A stretch of 39,045 nt of DNA. It comes from Thiopontia sp964551545. Lineage in GTDB: Bacteria > Pseudomonadota > Gammaproteobacteria > GCF-002020875. Position 1 is the first letter of the stretch; each line of letters begins with the position of its first letter. Of the stretch, positions 1 to 8,578 are shown piece after piece. Under the pieces are notes generated by a model, which searched no databases, was not told where the DNA came from, and worked only from the letters and a program-made list of their open reading frames with translations. The stretch spans positions 1-39,045 of the forward strand of contig CAZKCT010000017.1 in the NCBI GenBank assembly GCA_964551545.1, written 5' to 3'. Both the position numbers and the translations under genes were made by a program.

Positions 1-1367
1 TGTTCATTTTTCTCTCGCAGATAGCGGTCAAAGACCATGCAGACATTACGGATCAATAAGCGCCCTGCAGTTGCAACGGTGACTCCATTCCCATCCATCG
101 TAACAAGTCCATCCTCTACCATCACTTTCAGCTCTTCCAGTTCAACGGAGAAGTAATCGCTGAACACAATATTGTGACGTTGCTCAATATCGGAAAACTG
201 GAGACGGAAGTTACAGATCAGCTCGGTAATCACATCCTGTCGCAACAGATCATCATCATCCAATTCTACCCCACGGAAGACCGCCAGCTCTCCGCCATCA
301 ATCGCGCTGTAGTACTCCTCAGTGGTTTTCAAATTCTGAGAGTAGGTATTGCCCACTACGCCAATCGAAGTGACACCGATCCCGATCAGATCACAATCCC
401 GATGGGTCGAATACCCCTGGAAGTTGCGGTAGAGCGTTCCCTCTCGCTGAGCCACCGCCAGTTCGTCATCTGGCAACGCGAAGTGGTCCATCCCGATATA
501 GAGATAGCCGGCTTCGGATAGCTGCTGGTTGGTTCGCTGCAGGATCTCCAGTTTCTGGTCCGGGGTTGGCAGATCCGCATCATTAATGCGACGCTGTGGT
601 TTGAACAGTTCTGGCAGGTGCGCATAGTTAAAAACAGAGAGACGATTGGGCCGCACTTGCAGCACCTTATCCACCGTCTTCTGGAAACTATCTGCGGTCT
701 GGTGTGGCAGTCCGTAGATCAGGTCGACACTGACCGATTTGAAACCATTGTCGCGCGCCGCATGGAGCACATCAAAGGTCTCCTCTTCGGACTGGATCCG
801 ATTGACCGCCTGCTGTACCACCGGATCGAAATCCTGCAGCCCCAGACTCATGCGATTGAACCCCAGCTCCCGTAGCAGGGCCACCGTCTCCGGCGTCGCC
901 TCACGTGGATCAATCTCGATGGAGTACTCTCCCTCATCATCATCGCGCAGGGTGAAGTGTTGGCGAGTAGTATCCATCAGTCGACGAATCTCGTCGTGGT
1001 TGAGAAAGGTCGGGGTACCACCACCCCAGTGCAGCTGCTCCACGACACGAGAGCGATCAAACAGCGCCCCTTGCATCTCAAGCTCTTTGGCGACCCGATC
1101 CAGATAAGGGGGGGACTTGGTCCGATCCTTGGTCGCAATCTTGTTGCAACCACAATAGAAGCAGACCGTGTCACAGAATGGGATATGGAAATAGAGCGAG
1201 AGCGGACGCAGCGAATCTTCCTGATTGGTACGTTCCACCACTTCCTTGTACTGCTCAGGGCCAAACCCTTCATGGAACTGTACCGCAGTAGGATAAGAGG
1301 TGTAACGCGGCCCCGCCTTGTCGTAACGACGGATCAAATCCATATCAAAGGTGAGTATCTGTTCCAT
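1..1367 (-). CDS. hemN: Oxygen-independent coproporphyrinogen III oxidase (radical SAM), 3' end cut by window edge
   Basis: Anaerobic haem synthesis: oxidative decarboxylation of coproporphyrinogen III to protoporphyrinogen IX in the cytoplasm, using SAM and a [4Fe-4S] cluster. Reading the minus strand from the ATG at 1367 gives 455 codons with no stop before the edge. The usual length is about 457, so only a few residues are missing. The cluster motif HIPFCDTVCFYCGCNK carries Cys65, Cys69, Cys72 and Cys74, with the C-x3-C-x2-C-x-C spacing typical of HemN. A LHWGGGTPTFL stretch (SAM/glycine-rich site) and the SVDLIYGLPHQT segment follow. The start has a strong ribosome binding site (GGAGG about 8 bases upstream, in 1376-1380). 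It lies 64 bases after prmB on the same strand and may have its own promoter; a partial FNR/Anr-like site overlaps the prmB stop. Confidence 0.96.
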   Translation of the reverse strand, partial: MEQILTFDMDLIRRYDKAGPRYTSYPTAVQFHEGFGPEQYKEVVERTNQEDSLRPLSLYFHIPFCDTVCFYCGCNKIATKDRTKSPPYLDRVAKELEMQGALFDRSRVVEQLHWGGGTPTFLNHDEIRRLMDTTRQHFTLRDDDEGEYSIEIDPREATPETVALLRELGFNRMSLGLQDFDPVVQQAVNRIQSEEETFDVLHAARDNGFKSVSVDLIYGLPHQTADSFQKTVDKVLQVRPNRLSVFNYAHLPELFKPQRRINDADLPTPDQKLEILQRTNQQLSEAGYLYIGMDHFALPDDELAVAQREGTLYRNFQGYSTHRDCDLIGIGVTSIGVVGNTYSQNLKTTEEYYSAIDGGELAVFRGVELDDDDLLRQDVITELICNFRLQFSDIEQRHNIVFSDYFSVELEELKVMVEDGLVTMDGNGVTVATAGRLLIRNVCMVFDRYLREKNE

Positions 1368-1424
1368 TAAAACCGCCTCCTAATCCATTGTCGTTGAATG
1401 CCCATTCAGGCACTCACGCCATGG

Positions 1425-1438
1425 TTGATTATTATGAT
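1425..1438 (-). promoter_or_regulatory. Possible FNR/Anr-type box upstream of hemN
   Basis: Read on the minus strand the 14 bases are ATCAT-AATA-ATCAA, against the family consensus TTGAT-N4-ATCAA: one half-site is perfect, the other keeps three of five bases. The centre is 64 bases before the hemN start codon, so a class II position would put the transcript start near 1390. hemN is a common FNR/Anr target in gammaproteobacteria. No clear -10 box is visible at the matching distance. A separate inverted repeat, TGAATG-cc-CATTCA (1395-1408), lies between box and gene. Tentative. Confidence 0.28.
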
Positions 1439-2391
1439 CGCTTGATACGCCGTTCCTGCTCCTTGCGGAACAGCGCCTGATGCATCTCAAGCGTTGCCTG
1501 GTCAATCACAAATACACCGTGTCCACCACGCTCAAATTCAATCCAGGTCCAGGGGACCTCCGGGAAAAGTTGCTCCAGCGCTTCACCGCTATTGCCCACT
1601 TCACAAATCAGCACACCATTCTCTTCCAGGTGGGCGGGCGAATCCAGCAGAATCTGAACCACCAGATCGAGCCCATCAGCCCCAGCCTCAAGCCCCATTC
1701 TCGGCTCAGCATGGTACTCCGCCGGCATCGAATCGAGGTCCTGCTGATCAACGTACGGCGGGTTGGAAACAATCAGATCGTAGCGTTTTCCATTCAGTGC
1801 CGAGAAGAGATTGGAGTGAATGAGATGGAGCTGCTGCTCCAGGCCATAACGTTCCAGATTAACGCTCGCGACCGCCAACGCCTCCTCAGAGAGGTCCACA
1901 GCATCGACAGAAGCCTCCGGAAACTCAATTGCAGAAGTGATTGCAATACAACCACTTCCCGTGCCAATCTCAAGAATTCTATTAATATTTTCAGAATCCA
2001 CCCACGGGCGATATTGGGCCTCAATCAGCTCTGCAATCGGAGAGCGAGGCACCAATACACGTGGGTCAACATAGAAGGGAAGACCCGCAAAAGTGGCTTC
2101 TTCGATCAGGTAAGGAAGCGGGATCCGCTGCTTGACCCGCTGCTCAAATTTGCTCGCCAGACAGTGGCGCTCAGCCGGCAGCAGTTCCCCCTCCAGCAGC
2201 CGATCCGGGCAGTCGAGTGGCAGACTGAGATTTCTCAGCACCAACCGGATCGCCTCATCGACCGCATTATCCGTCCCATGACCAAAATAGAGGTTCCCCT
2301 CTTTCTCTGCACGCGCCATAACCGACGCACCCCAACGGATAAAGTCCGTTGGGGTGGTCAGGGTGTCATCAAGTACAGCCGGATCAATCAA
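1432..2391 (-). CDS. prmB: Ribosomal protein L3 N5-glutamine methyltransferase
   Basis: Methylates a glutamine of ribosomal protein uL3 using SAM, acting during 50S assembly. The 319-residue product has a helical N-terminal domain with the WYGHGTDN-like signature (here YFGHGTDNAVDEA, about 35-47), the SAM-binding EIGTGSGCIA (141-150) and the catalytic NPPY (210-213). The flanks around NPPY (NPPYVDQQDLDSMPAEYHAEP) and the RVLVPRSPI segment fit PrmB rather than PrmC. The start is uncertain: the frame opens at a TTG (2391) with no convincing ribosome binding site, a stop lies seven codons upstream, and the next ATG (codon 25) would remove conserved sequence. It is the first gene of a possible prmB-hemN pair; the thioredoxin gene ends 44 bases upstream on the same strand. 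Confidence 0.95.
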   Translation of the reverse strand: MIDPAVLDDTLTTPTDFIRWGASVMARAEKEGNLYFGHGTDNAVDEAIRLVLRNLSLPLDCPDRLLEGELLPAERHCLASKFEQRVKQRIPLPYLIEEATFAGLPFYVDPRVLVPRSPIAELIEAQYRPWVDSENINRILEIGTGSGCIAITSAIEFPEASVDAVDLSEEALAVASVNLERYGLEQQLHLIHSNLFSALNGKRYDLIVSNPPYVDQQDLDSMPAEYHAEPRMGLEAGADGLDLVVQILLDSPAHLEENGVLICEVGNSGEALEQLFPEVPWTWIEFERGGHGVFVIDQATLEMHQALFRKEQERRIKRS

Positions 2392-2435
2392 GAGGCAAAC
2401 ACATCTTCTATCAAGCTAAGGATGCTCGGACTCTA

Positions 2436-2804
2436 TCAGCCTTGAGATTCCTGTTCCTGGATCTGTTTACGGACCTCTTCCATATCCAGCTCCCTGGCCT
2501 TGCCAACCAGATCCTTCAGACCATCCGCAGGCACCATGCCGGGCTGGGAGAAGATCACGATTTGCTCACGGAACATCATCAGCGTAGGAATCGAACGAAT
2601 CTGAAAATGGGACGCAAGCTCTTGTTGATCTTCGGTATTCACCTTGGCAAAAACCACATCATCAATCTCCTCGGAGACGGCCTCATAGATAGGTCCAAAG
2701 CTCTTACAGGGGCCGCACCATGGGGCCCAGAAATCAACGACCACAATATCGTTGCCATTAATGGTCTCTTCAAAATTGGTATGGTCCAGTTCCACGGTAC
2801 TCAT
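2436..2804 (-). CDS. Thioredoxin-family protein
   Basis: Cytoplasmic thiol-disulfide oxidoreductase of 122 residues. The active site WAPWCGPCK has Cys30 and Cys33, and the cis-proline loop reads RSIPTLMMF, both as in classical thioredoxins. The C-terminus is about 12 residues longer than E. coli TrxA and ends in a charged helix (MEEVRKQIQEQ), so it may be a specialised paralogue rather than the housekeeping thioredoxin; I therefore give no symbol. The ATG overlaps the stop of the upstream LETM1-like gene (ATGA, 2801-2804), which suggests translational coupling. Electrons would come from thioredoxin reductase; a trxB is found at the other end of this window. Confident on family, unsure of substrate. 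Confidence 0.93.
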   Translation of the reverse strand: MSTVELDHTNFEETINGNDIVVVDFWAPWCGPCKSFGPIYEAVSEEIDDVVFAKVNTEDQQELASHFQIRSIPTLMMFREQIVIFSQPGMVPADGLKDLVGKARELDMEEVRKQIQEQESQG

Positions 2805-3295
2805 GATGATTTTCCTTTCTGTTGTTCTCTGTTTCCTGACCGCATTCTAGCATCCTCACCCTTGTCGGAAGAAGGGGCTGAGACCCAATCTTCCTCGGAT
2901 ATTTTGACCTCGGTCACCTGCTCCACTGTCTGCTCTATAGCCGATGGATCGGATGAATCAAAGGACGAGGGGAGCAACCGCCACGGCACCACTTTGGCCA
3001 CCAACGGCAACAACAACGCCCCACCCGGCAGCATAAAGATACCAAACGCAGGAACCGTGCGCGCTAAATCCTTGGCCTGTTCGATCGCCTCTTGACGCTC
3101 TTGTTCAGTCGTCTCTTTCCCCAGAGAGAGCTTCCGCAGAGTGTTGAGCATCTCCCCGGTCTCCTGTACCTCCATCCAGCTCTTGACACTCACATCACGA
3201 AATATCTCGATCACCAGCTGTGGATCACGCACCCGCTCAGCTGTGACCCGAAGTACCTCTCGGGTCTTGGTAACAATCTTGATCTCACTCAACAT
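2801..3295 (-). CDS. LETM1-like domain membrane-associated protein
   Basis: Product of 164 residues, not a well-known bacterial gene. A hydrophobic segment around 84-112 (VPAFGIFMLPGGALLLPLV and what follows, ending in WRLLPSSF) matches the core of the LETM1 family, where mitochondrial proteins carry a transmembrane helix followed by a 'P-x-LLPS-F' motif; LETM1 acts in mitochondrial K+/H+ or Ca2+/H+ exchange. The first 80 residues look helical and charged, and the last 40 are acidic then basic and probably disordered. It sits between mog (10 bases after its stop) and the thioredoxin gene (4-base overlap), so the three are probably one transcript. The motif is seen directly; any ion-transport role here is only inference from the family. 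Confidence 0.68.
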   Translation of the reverse strand: MLSEIKIVTKTREVLRVTAERVRDPQLVIEIFRDVSVKSWMEVQETGEMLNTLRKLSLGKETTEQERQEAIEQAKDLARTVPAFGIFMLPGGALLLPLVAKVVPWRLLPSSFDSSDPSAIEQTVEQVTEVKISEEDWVSAPSSDKGEDARMRSGNREQQKGKSS

Positions 3296-3305
3296 TGGAT
3301 CTGAG

Positions 3306-3836
3306 TCACTTCTTCTTGGGGCGGAAGATCTTGATAGTCTCGGATTCCAAATAGGCCCCCTCGATCAGATCAACGCAGTAGGGAACCGCTGGAAACAACT
3401 CATCCAGCGTCTCGGCAATCGCCGAGGGCTTACCCGGCAGGTTGACGATCAGACTGCTGCCCCGGATCCCTGCCGTCTGCCGAGAAAGAATTGCAGTCGG
3501 CACATACTTCAGAGAGATCTGCCGCATCAATTCCCCAAAGCCGGGCATCATCTTTTCACAAACTGCCTCGGTCGCCTCTGGGGTCACGTCTCGCAACGCA
3601 GGGCCTGTCCCCCCTGTGGTGACGATCAAACAGCAACCTTCTTGATCCGCCAACTCCTCCAGAGTTTTTTCGATCACCGGCTGGTCATCCGAGATCACTC
3701 TCGCCACCGCCTCCCATGGAGAAGAGAGATGCTGTTCAAACCACGCTTTCAGTGCGGGGCCGCCGAGATCTTCGTACTCACCTCGACTAGCACGGTCTGA
3801 AACCGTCACAATCCCCACTTTTGCCACTTCACTCAT
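3306..3836 (-). CDS. mog: Molybdopterin adenylyltransferase
   Basis: Activates molybdopterin by adenylylation before molybdate insertion (molybdenum cofactor synthesis, cytoplasm). The 176-residue protein is a single MoCF_biosynth domain: the VGIVTVSDRAS start, the TTGGTG loop (73-78) followed by RDVTPEAT, and the late SLIVNLPGKPSA motif, all typical of Mog/MogA. The usual length is 175-195. It is the first gene of a minus-strand run mog / LETM1-like / thioredoxin and is divergent from lon across 151 bases. No other molybdenum cofactor gene is visible in this window, so its partners must lie elsewhere. Confidence 0.95.
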   Translation of the reverse strand: MSEVAKVGIVTVSDRASRGEYEDLGGPALKAWFEQHLSSPWEAVARVISDDQPVIEKTLEELADQEGCCLIVTTGGTGPALRDVTPEATEAVCEKMMPGFGELMRQISLKYVPTAILSRQTAGIRGSSLIVNLPGKPSAIAETLDELFPAVPYCVDLIEGAYLESETIKIFRPKKK

Positions 3837-3882
3837 CCTGATCTTCCCCTAATTCCTGTTCTAATGAAAGGCACAATACCGA

Positions 3883-3910
3883 CTTGAAATCGGAAAAACC
3901 ACCCCCAACT
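3883..3910 (+). promoter_or_regulatory. Sigma-32 (RpoH) heat-shock promoter of lon
   Basis: CTTGAAA at 3883-3889 exactly matches the sigma-32 -35 consensus. After 13 bases comes CCCCAACT (3903-3910) against CCCCATnT. Transcription should start near 3917, giving a leader of about 70 bases before the lon ATG. lon is a classical sigma-32 target. The core GACTTGAAATCG (3881-3892) occurs identically, with the same 13-base spacing, in front of htpG in this window. Confidence 0.85.
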
Positions 3911-3987
3911 CTTCCTGACAGCCGCCGGATCAGGGACAATGGGCCGGTATCCCAGATAACAATTGAAAAAACGGACAACCGATACCG

Positions 3988-6420
3988 ATGAGTAACGCTT
4001 TTGATGACGAGATGGATCTGATCGATGGTGATCTGAGTGGTGAGATTGAGGTCGAAATCGAACTCTCCCCCTCCTCCGATCTCGCAATTCCTGACGCAAA
4101 TCTGCCTCGTCAGGTCTATCTTCTTCCACTCTCCGAACGCCCCTTCTTTCCGGCCCAGACCCAGCCACTGCTGATGAATGGTGAACCCTGGATGAAGACG
4201 GTTCGCAAGATTGGGGATACCAACGAGCATATGGTTGGGCTCTTCATGACTCAGCCTCATGAAGCTGACTTTGCCTCCCCGGATGATTATTTTGAAATCG
4301 GCACCGTGGCGCGCATGCACCACCCGATGAAGCAAGAGGGAAAAATTCAGTTCATCGCTGAAGGGATGCAACGCGCCCGGATTGTACGCTGGATCTCCGA
4401 GACACCACCCTATCGAGTCGAGGTGGAGTATCTGAAACAGACCAGTCCCGGCAAGAAGAGCGAGACCAAGGCGTATGCGATGGCGATCATCAATACCCTG
4501 CGTGAGCTCATTCCACTCAACCCACTCTATGGAGAAGAGTTGCGCTTCTTCCTGGATCGTTTCAGCCCCAATGAGCCCTCAGCACTGACGGACTTTGCCG
4601 CCAGCCTCACGACCGCCACACCAGAAGAGTTACAAAAAGTACTAGAGACCCTCAACATTCGCCGCCGCATGCAGCATGTCCTGCAACTACTGAAGAAGGA
4701 CCTGGAGGTCGCCAAACTACAGACCAAGATCCGCGACAACGTCGAGGAGAAGATGGATGAGCAGCAGCGCAAATTCTTCCTCAAGGAGCAGCTGAAGGCG
4801 ATCCAAAAAGAGCTGGGCATTGCCAAGGACGACCGCACCGCTGATCGGGACCGCTTTCTCGAGCGCATGGAGAAACTCACCATTCCCGAAGCAGCGATGA
4901 AGAAGATCGGCGAGGAGATGGAAAAACTGGGGATGCTGGAGACAGGCTCTCCGGAGTATGCGGTGACCCGTAACTATCTCGACCAGATCACTGCCCTGCC
5001 GTGGGGTATCCACTCCAAGGACAAACTCAACCTGCGTCGTGCCCGCAAGATACTCGACCGCGATCACGACAGTCTGGAAGATGTCAAAGACCGCATCATT
5101 GAGTTCCTCGCCGTTGGCAAGCTACGGGGAGAGGTCAATGGTTCCATCCTGCTACTGGTCGGCCCTCCTGGTGTGGGCAAGACCTCCATTGGAAAGTCAG
5201 TCGCCGATGCCTTGGGAAGAAAATTCTATCGTCTCTCAGTGGGCGGCATGCGCGACGAGGCAGAAATCAAGGGACACCGCCGCACCTACATCGGGGCAAT
5301 GCCTGGGAAATTCATCCAGGCCATCCGCGAGGTAGAGACCCAAAACCCAATCATCATGCTCGACGAGATCGATAAGATTGGCGCCTCCTACCATGGAGAT
5401 CCCGCCTCTGCCCTGCTGGAGGTACTTGATCCAGAGCAGAATGTCGAATTCCTCGACCACTATCTGGATGCCCGCTTCGACCTCTCCAAAGTGCTCTTTA
5501 TCTGCACTGCCAACCAACTGGACACCATCCCTGCACCACTGCTGGATCGGATGGAGACCATCCGCCTCTCCGGTTACATCACCCAGGAGAAAGTGCTGAT
5601 CGCCAAGCACCACCTCTGGCCTCGTCAGATGGAGAGAAGCGGCCTCAGGAACAGCCAAATCAAGATCAGTGATGCCGCACTGCGCACCGTCATTGATGGA
5701 TATGCCCGCGAGTCTGGGGTACGCAACCTGGAGAAACAGCTAGGCCGTATCATCCGCAAGATTGCAGTCAAGATCGTCAACGGCAAGAAAGGCCCCTTCA
5801 AGGTCAACATCAAGGACGTGACTGAATTCCTCGGCCAACCGATCTTTACCAGCGAGAAACCCTATCGCGGTGTAGGCGTGGTAACCGGCCTTGCGTGGAC
5901 CACCATGGGTGGTGAGACGCTGACCATTGAGGCTACCAAGGTTCATACCGACAGCCGCGGTTTCAAACTGACGGGGCAGCTGGGAGACGTGATGCAGGAA
6001 TCTGCCTCTATTGCCTACAGTTACATCACCTCCCACCTCGATCGTTATGGTGCCAATCCAGCATTCTTCGATAAAACCCATGTCCACCTTCATGTGCCTG
6101 CAGGCGCCACCCCCAAAGATGGCCCCAGTGCCGGCATCACCATGGGCATCGCCCTGCTCTCTCTGGCAAGAAATCGCAAGATCACGCGACCACTGGCCAT
6201 GACCGGCGAGCTAACTCTAACGGGTCGGGTACTCCCGATTGGCGGTGTCCGCGAAAAGGCCATCGCAGCGCGTCGTCAGAACATTAAGGAGCTGATCTTC
6301 CCAGCCGAGAATCAGAAGGATTTCGAAGAGCTACCGGATTACATTCGCGAAGGCATCCGCCCTCACTTTGTCGACCACTTTGATCAGGTCGCTGAGATTG
6401 TCTTCGGGGCCACACGATGA
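3988..6420 (+). CDS. lon: ATP-dependent serine protease Lon (LonA type)
   Basis: Cytoplasmic AAA+ protease that degrades misfolded and regulatory proteins. 810 residues, close to the usual 780-820. Order: an acidic extension of about 40 residues, the N-terminal substrate-binding LON domain (about 45-240), a coiled-coil linker (KFFLKEQLKAIQKELG), the ATPase with Walker A GPPGVGKT (392-399) and Walker B IIMLDEIDK, and the protease domain with catalytic Ser714 (KDGPSAGIT) and Lys757 (VREKA), the 43-residue spacing of E. coli Lon. The N-terminus (LPLSERPFFPAQTQPLL) differs from the commoner 'LPLRDVVVYPHMVIPLFVGR' form, so it may be a second Lon type. The ribosome binding site is weak. A sigma-32 promoter lies upstream. 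The stop overlaps the cupin gene (ATGA). Confidence 0.97.
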   Translation: MSNAFDDEMDLIDGDLSGEIEVEIELSPSSDLAIPDANLPRQVYLLPLSERPFFPAQTQPLLMNGEPWMKTVRKIGDTNEHMVGLFMTQPHEADFASPDDYFEIGTVARMHHPMKQEGKIQFIAEGMQRARIVRWISETPPYRVEVEYLKQTSPGKKSETKAYAMAIINTLRELIPLNPLYGEELRFFLDRFSPNEPSALTDFAASLTTATPEELQKVLETLNIRRRMQHVLQLLKKDLEVAKLQTKIRDNVEEKMDEQQRKFFLKEQLKAIQKELGIAKDDRTADRDRFLERMEKLTIPEAAMKKIGEEMEKLGMLETGSPEYAVTRNYLDQITALPWGIHSKDKLNLRRARKILDRDHDSLEDVKDRIIEFLAVGKLRGEVNGSILLLVGPPGVGKTSIGKSVADALGRKFYRLSVGGMRDEAEIKGHRRTYIGAMPGKFIQAIREVETQNPIIMLDEIDKIGASYHGDPASALLEVLDPEQNVEFLDHYLDARFDLSKVLFICTANQLDTIPAPLLDRMETIRLSGYITQEKVLIAKHHLWPRQMERSGLRNSQIKISDAALRTVIDGYARESGVRNLEKQLGRIIRKIAVKIVNGKKGPFKVNIKDVTEFLGQPIFTSEKPYRGVGVVTGLAWTTMGGETLTIEATKVHTDSRGFKLTGQLGDVMQESASIAYSYITSHLDRYGANPAFFDKTHVHLHVPAGATPKDGPSAGITMGIALLSLARNRKITRPLAMTGELTLTGRVLPIGGVREKAIAARRQNIKELIFPAENQKDFEELPDYIREGIRPHFVDHFDQVAEIVFGATR

Positions 6421-6692
6421 GCACCATTGAGGTGATTCACAACCCCTCACCAGAGCGACTCGAACAGATCAATATCTCGAGCTGGCCGATTTGGGAGAAA
6501 GAGGCATCCTCTTTTCCTTGGCACTACGACAGCGAAGAGGTCTGCTATTTTCTACAAGGCGCAGTGACTGTAACCCCCGAAGGTGGCGCTCCCGTTACCA
6601 TGGGAGAGGGAGATCTTGTCACCTTCCCGGCTGGAATGTCCTGCCACTGGGAGATCCACACCACTGTTCGTAAACACTATCAGTTCAACTGA
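6417..6692 (+). CDS. Small single-domain cupin protein (Cupin_3/DUF861 type)
   Basis: A 91-residue protein made of one small beta-barrel. Cupin signs: EEVCYFLQGAVTVTPEGG (motif 1 region with Glu residues) and GDLVTFPAGMSCHWEI (motif 2, with FPAGM and a His), ending in the VRKHYQFN typical of small DUF861-like cupins. The substrate is unknown; metal ligands are incomplete compared with catalytic cupins, so a ligand-binding or isomerase role is equally possible. The start overlaps the lon stop by four bases and its stop overlaps the uup ATG by one (TGATG), so it is translated as part of the lon-uup run. Confidence 0.82.
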   Translation: MSTIEVIHNPSPERLEQINISSWPIWEKEASSFPWHYDSEEVCYFLQGAVTVTPEGGAPVTMGEGDLVTFPAGMSCHWEIHTTVRKHYQFN

Positions 6693-8578
6693 TGTCTCTA
6701 CTTCAGCTACAGGATATCCAGCTTGCCTATGGCGACCTGCCTCTGCTCGACCATGCCAATCTGGTGATCGAGAAGGGAGAGCGCCTCTGTCTGGTGGGGC
6801 GCAACGGCACCGGAAAGTCGACCCTACTGAAGGTGATTGCTGGCGACGTTATCCCCGAAGATGGAAAAATCGAGCGCGGTGCCACCCGCATCTCCCGCCT
6901 CAAGCAGGAGGTTCCCAAGGGGACCCATGGCACCATCTACGATGTCACTGCTGAGGGGGTTGGGGAGATCGGCACACTCATTGCTGAATACCACCACCTC
7001 TCAGTAGAGATGGCTACTGACCATAGCGAGGCACTGCTGGAGAAGATGGCAGCTGTGCAACAGCGCATTGAAGCGGCAAACGGCTGGTCCATTCAACAAC
7101 AGATTGAGACCACCCTCTCAAAGATGGGCCTTGACCCTGAGGATGAGTTCTCCAGCCTCTCCGGGGGAATGAAGCGCCGTGTACTGCTGGCTCAGGCACT
7201 GGTACAGAGTCCCGATCTGTTACTGCTGGATGAGCCCACCAACCACCTCGATATTGAGTCGATTCAGTGGCTGGAGGATTTTCTGCTCAACAGCCAGACC
7301 ACCCTGCTCTTCATCACCCATGATCGACAGTTCCTGCGCCGCCTCGCCACCCGCATCATCGAACTCGACCGAGGCGTGCTCAGTGATTGGCCAGGGGACT
7401 ACGACCAATACCTGGAGAAGAAAGAAAAAACACTGGAAGAAGAGGCACGCAACAACGCCCTGTTTGACAAGAAACTCGCCCAAGAGGAGGTGTGGATCCG
7501 CCAGGGTATCAAGGCCCGTCGTACTCGTAACGAGGGACGTGTCCGTGCGCTGAAAAAAATGCGTGATGCACGCAGCCAACGCCGCAATCGCAGCGGTAAC
7601 GTCAAGATGACCACACAGCAGACAGAGTCTTCTGGGAAAAAGGTCATTCGGGGCAAAAACATCCAACACAGTTATGACGGCACCCCACTGATCAACGACC
7701 TCACGATCGGAATCCAACGTGGTGACCGCATCGGTATCATCGGCCCCAATGGGGTTGGAAAAAGCACCCTGCTACGCATTCTTCTGGGAGAGCAGCAGCC
7801 TGATCAGGGGAGCGTGGAGCACGGTACCCGTCTGCAGGTCGCCTATTTTGACCAACTGCGCAACCAGCTTAAAGAGGATCAATCGGTACAGGACAATGTC
7901 GCCGATGGTAGTGACAATATCACCATCAATGGCAAGGACAAACATGTCATTAGCTATCTGCAGGACTTCCTCTTCTCCCCACAACGAGCACGCAGCCCGG
8001 TCAGAAGCCTCTCCGGTGGTGAGCGTAATCGTCTGCTCCTAGCTCGACTCTTCTCCAAACCAGCCAACCTGTTGGTGATGGATGAACCCACCAATGACCT
8101 CGATGTCGAAACTCTGGAGCTACTGGAGGAGCTGTTGCTGGAGTATGAGGGGACACTACTACTGGTCAGCCACGATCGCGCCTTCCTCAACAACGTGGTC
8201 ACCAGCACCCTGGTCTTTGAGGGCGAAGGCAAGATCAGTGAATATGTGGGTGGCTATGATGACTGGATTCGTCAGCGCAAGAGTGAAGCCGAGTCCTCTG
8301 CTCCCGCTGCCGGAAAACCTGCTACCTCCACTAAAAAGAAGCGTTCTCAGAAAAAGTTGAGCTACAAGGAGAAGCGAGAGCTGGAGTCTCTGCCCAAGCA
8401 GATTGAAGCGCTGGAGGCAGAGCAGGATACCCTGCAACAACAGTTGACTGATCCCGCCTTCTACCAGCAAGGGGGAGAGGCTGTTTCCACAGCCACCGAC
8501 CGCTTCAAGCAGATTGAACAGCAATTGGAGCAGGCCTATCAACGCTGGGAAGTATTGGAGGAGATGGAGAATGGATAG
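6692..8578 (+). CDS. uup: ABC-F ATPase Uup
   Basis: Soluble ABC-F protein with two ATPase domains and no membrane part; the family works on ribosomes, and Uup has been linked to ribosome function and to branched DNA/transposon precise excision. 628 residues. Domain 1: Walker A GRNGTGKST (36-44), signature LSGGMKRR, Walker B LLLLDEPTNHLD. The interdomain linker contains the Uup-type WIRQGIKARRTRNEGRV. Domain 2: Walker A GPNGVGKST, signature LSGGERNR, Walker B LLVMDEPTNDLD. A Lys/Ala-rich stretch then leads to the C-terminal coiled coil (about 545-628) that binds DNA in E. coli Uup. The start overlaps the cupin stop; the 3' end overlaps slyX by eight bases. Confidence 0.95.
   Translation: MSLLQLQDIQLAYGDLPLLDHANLVIEKGERLCLVGRNGTGKSTLLKVIAGDVIPEDGKIERGATRISRLKQEVPKGTHGTIYDVTAEGVGEIGTLIAEYHHLSVEMATDHSEALLEKMAAVQQRIEAANGWSIQQQIETTLSKMGLDPEDEFSSLSGGMKRRVLLAQALVQSPDLLLLDEPTNHLDIESIQWLEDFLLNSQTTLLFITHDRQFLRRLATRIIELDRGVLSDWPGDYDQYLEKKEKTLEEEARNNALFDKKLAQEEVWIRQGIKARRTRNEGRVRALKKMRDARSQRRNRSGNVKMTTQQTESSGKKVIRGKNIQHSYDGTPLINDLTIGIQRGDRIGIIGPNGVGKSTLLRILLGEQQPDQGSVEHGTRLQVAYFDQLRNQLKEDQSVQDNVADGSDNITINGKDKHVISYLQDFLFSPQRARSPVRSLSGGERNRLLLARLFSKPANLLVMDEPTNDLDVETLELLEELLLEYEGTLLLVSHDRAFLNNVVTSTLVFEGEGKISEYVGGYDDWIRQRKSEAESSAPAAGKPATSTKKKRSQKKLSYKEKRELESLPKQIEALEAEQDTLQQQLTDPAFYQQGGEAVSTATDRFKQIEQQLEQAYQRWEVLEEMENG

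Noticed and set aside
1480..2445. 321-codon open frame on plus across prmB
   Set aside because: It is the antisense of prmB, which has all family motifs; the plus translation has no domain signs. Similar long antisense frames across hemN, lon, htpG, ald and clpA were dropped for the same reason.
3829..4371. 180-codon minus frame reaching into the 5' end of lon
   Set aside because: It overlaps the lon coding sequence and the sigma-32 promoter, and its translation shows no family features.
8514..8570. Longer start for slyX at 8514
   Set aside because: The extra residues come from the uup reading region in another frame; ATG 8571 has the ribosome binding site and gives the normal SlyX length.
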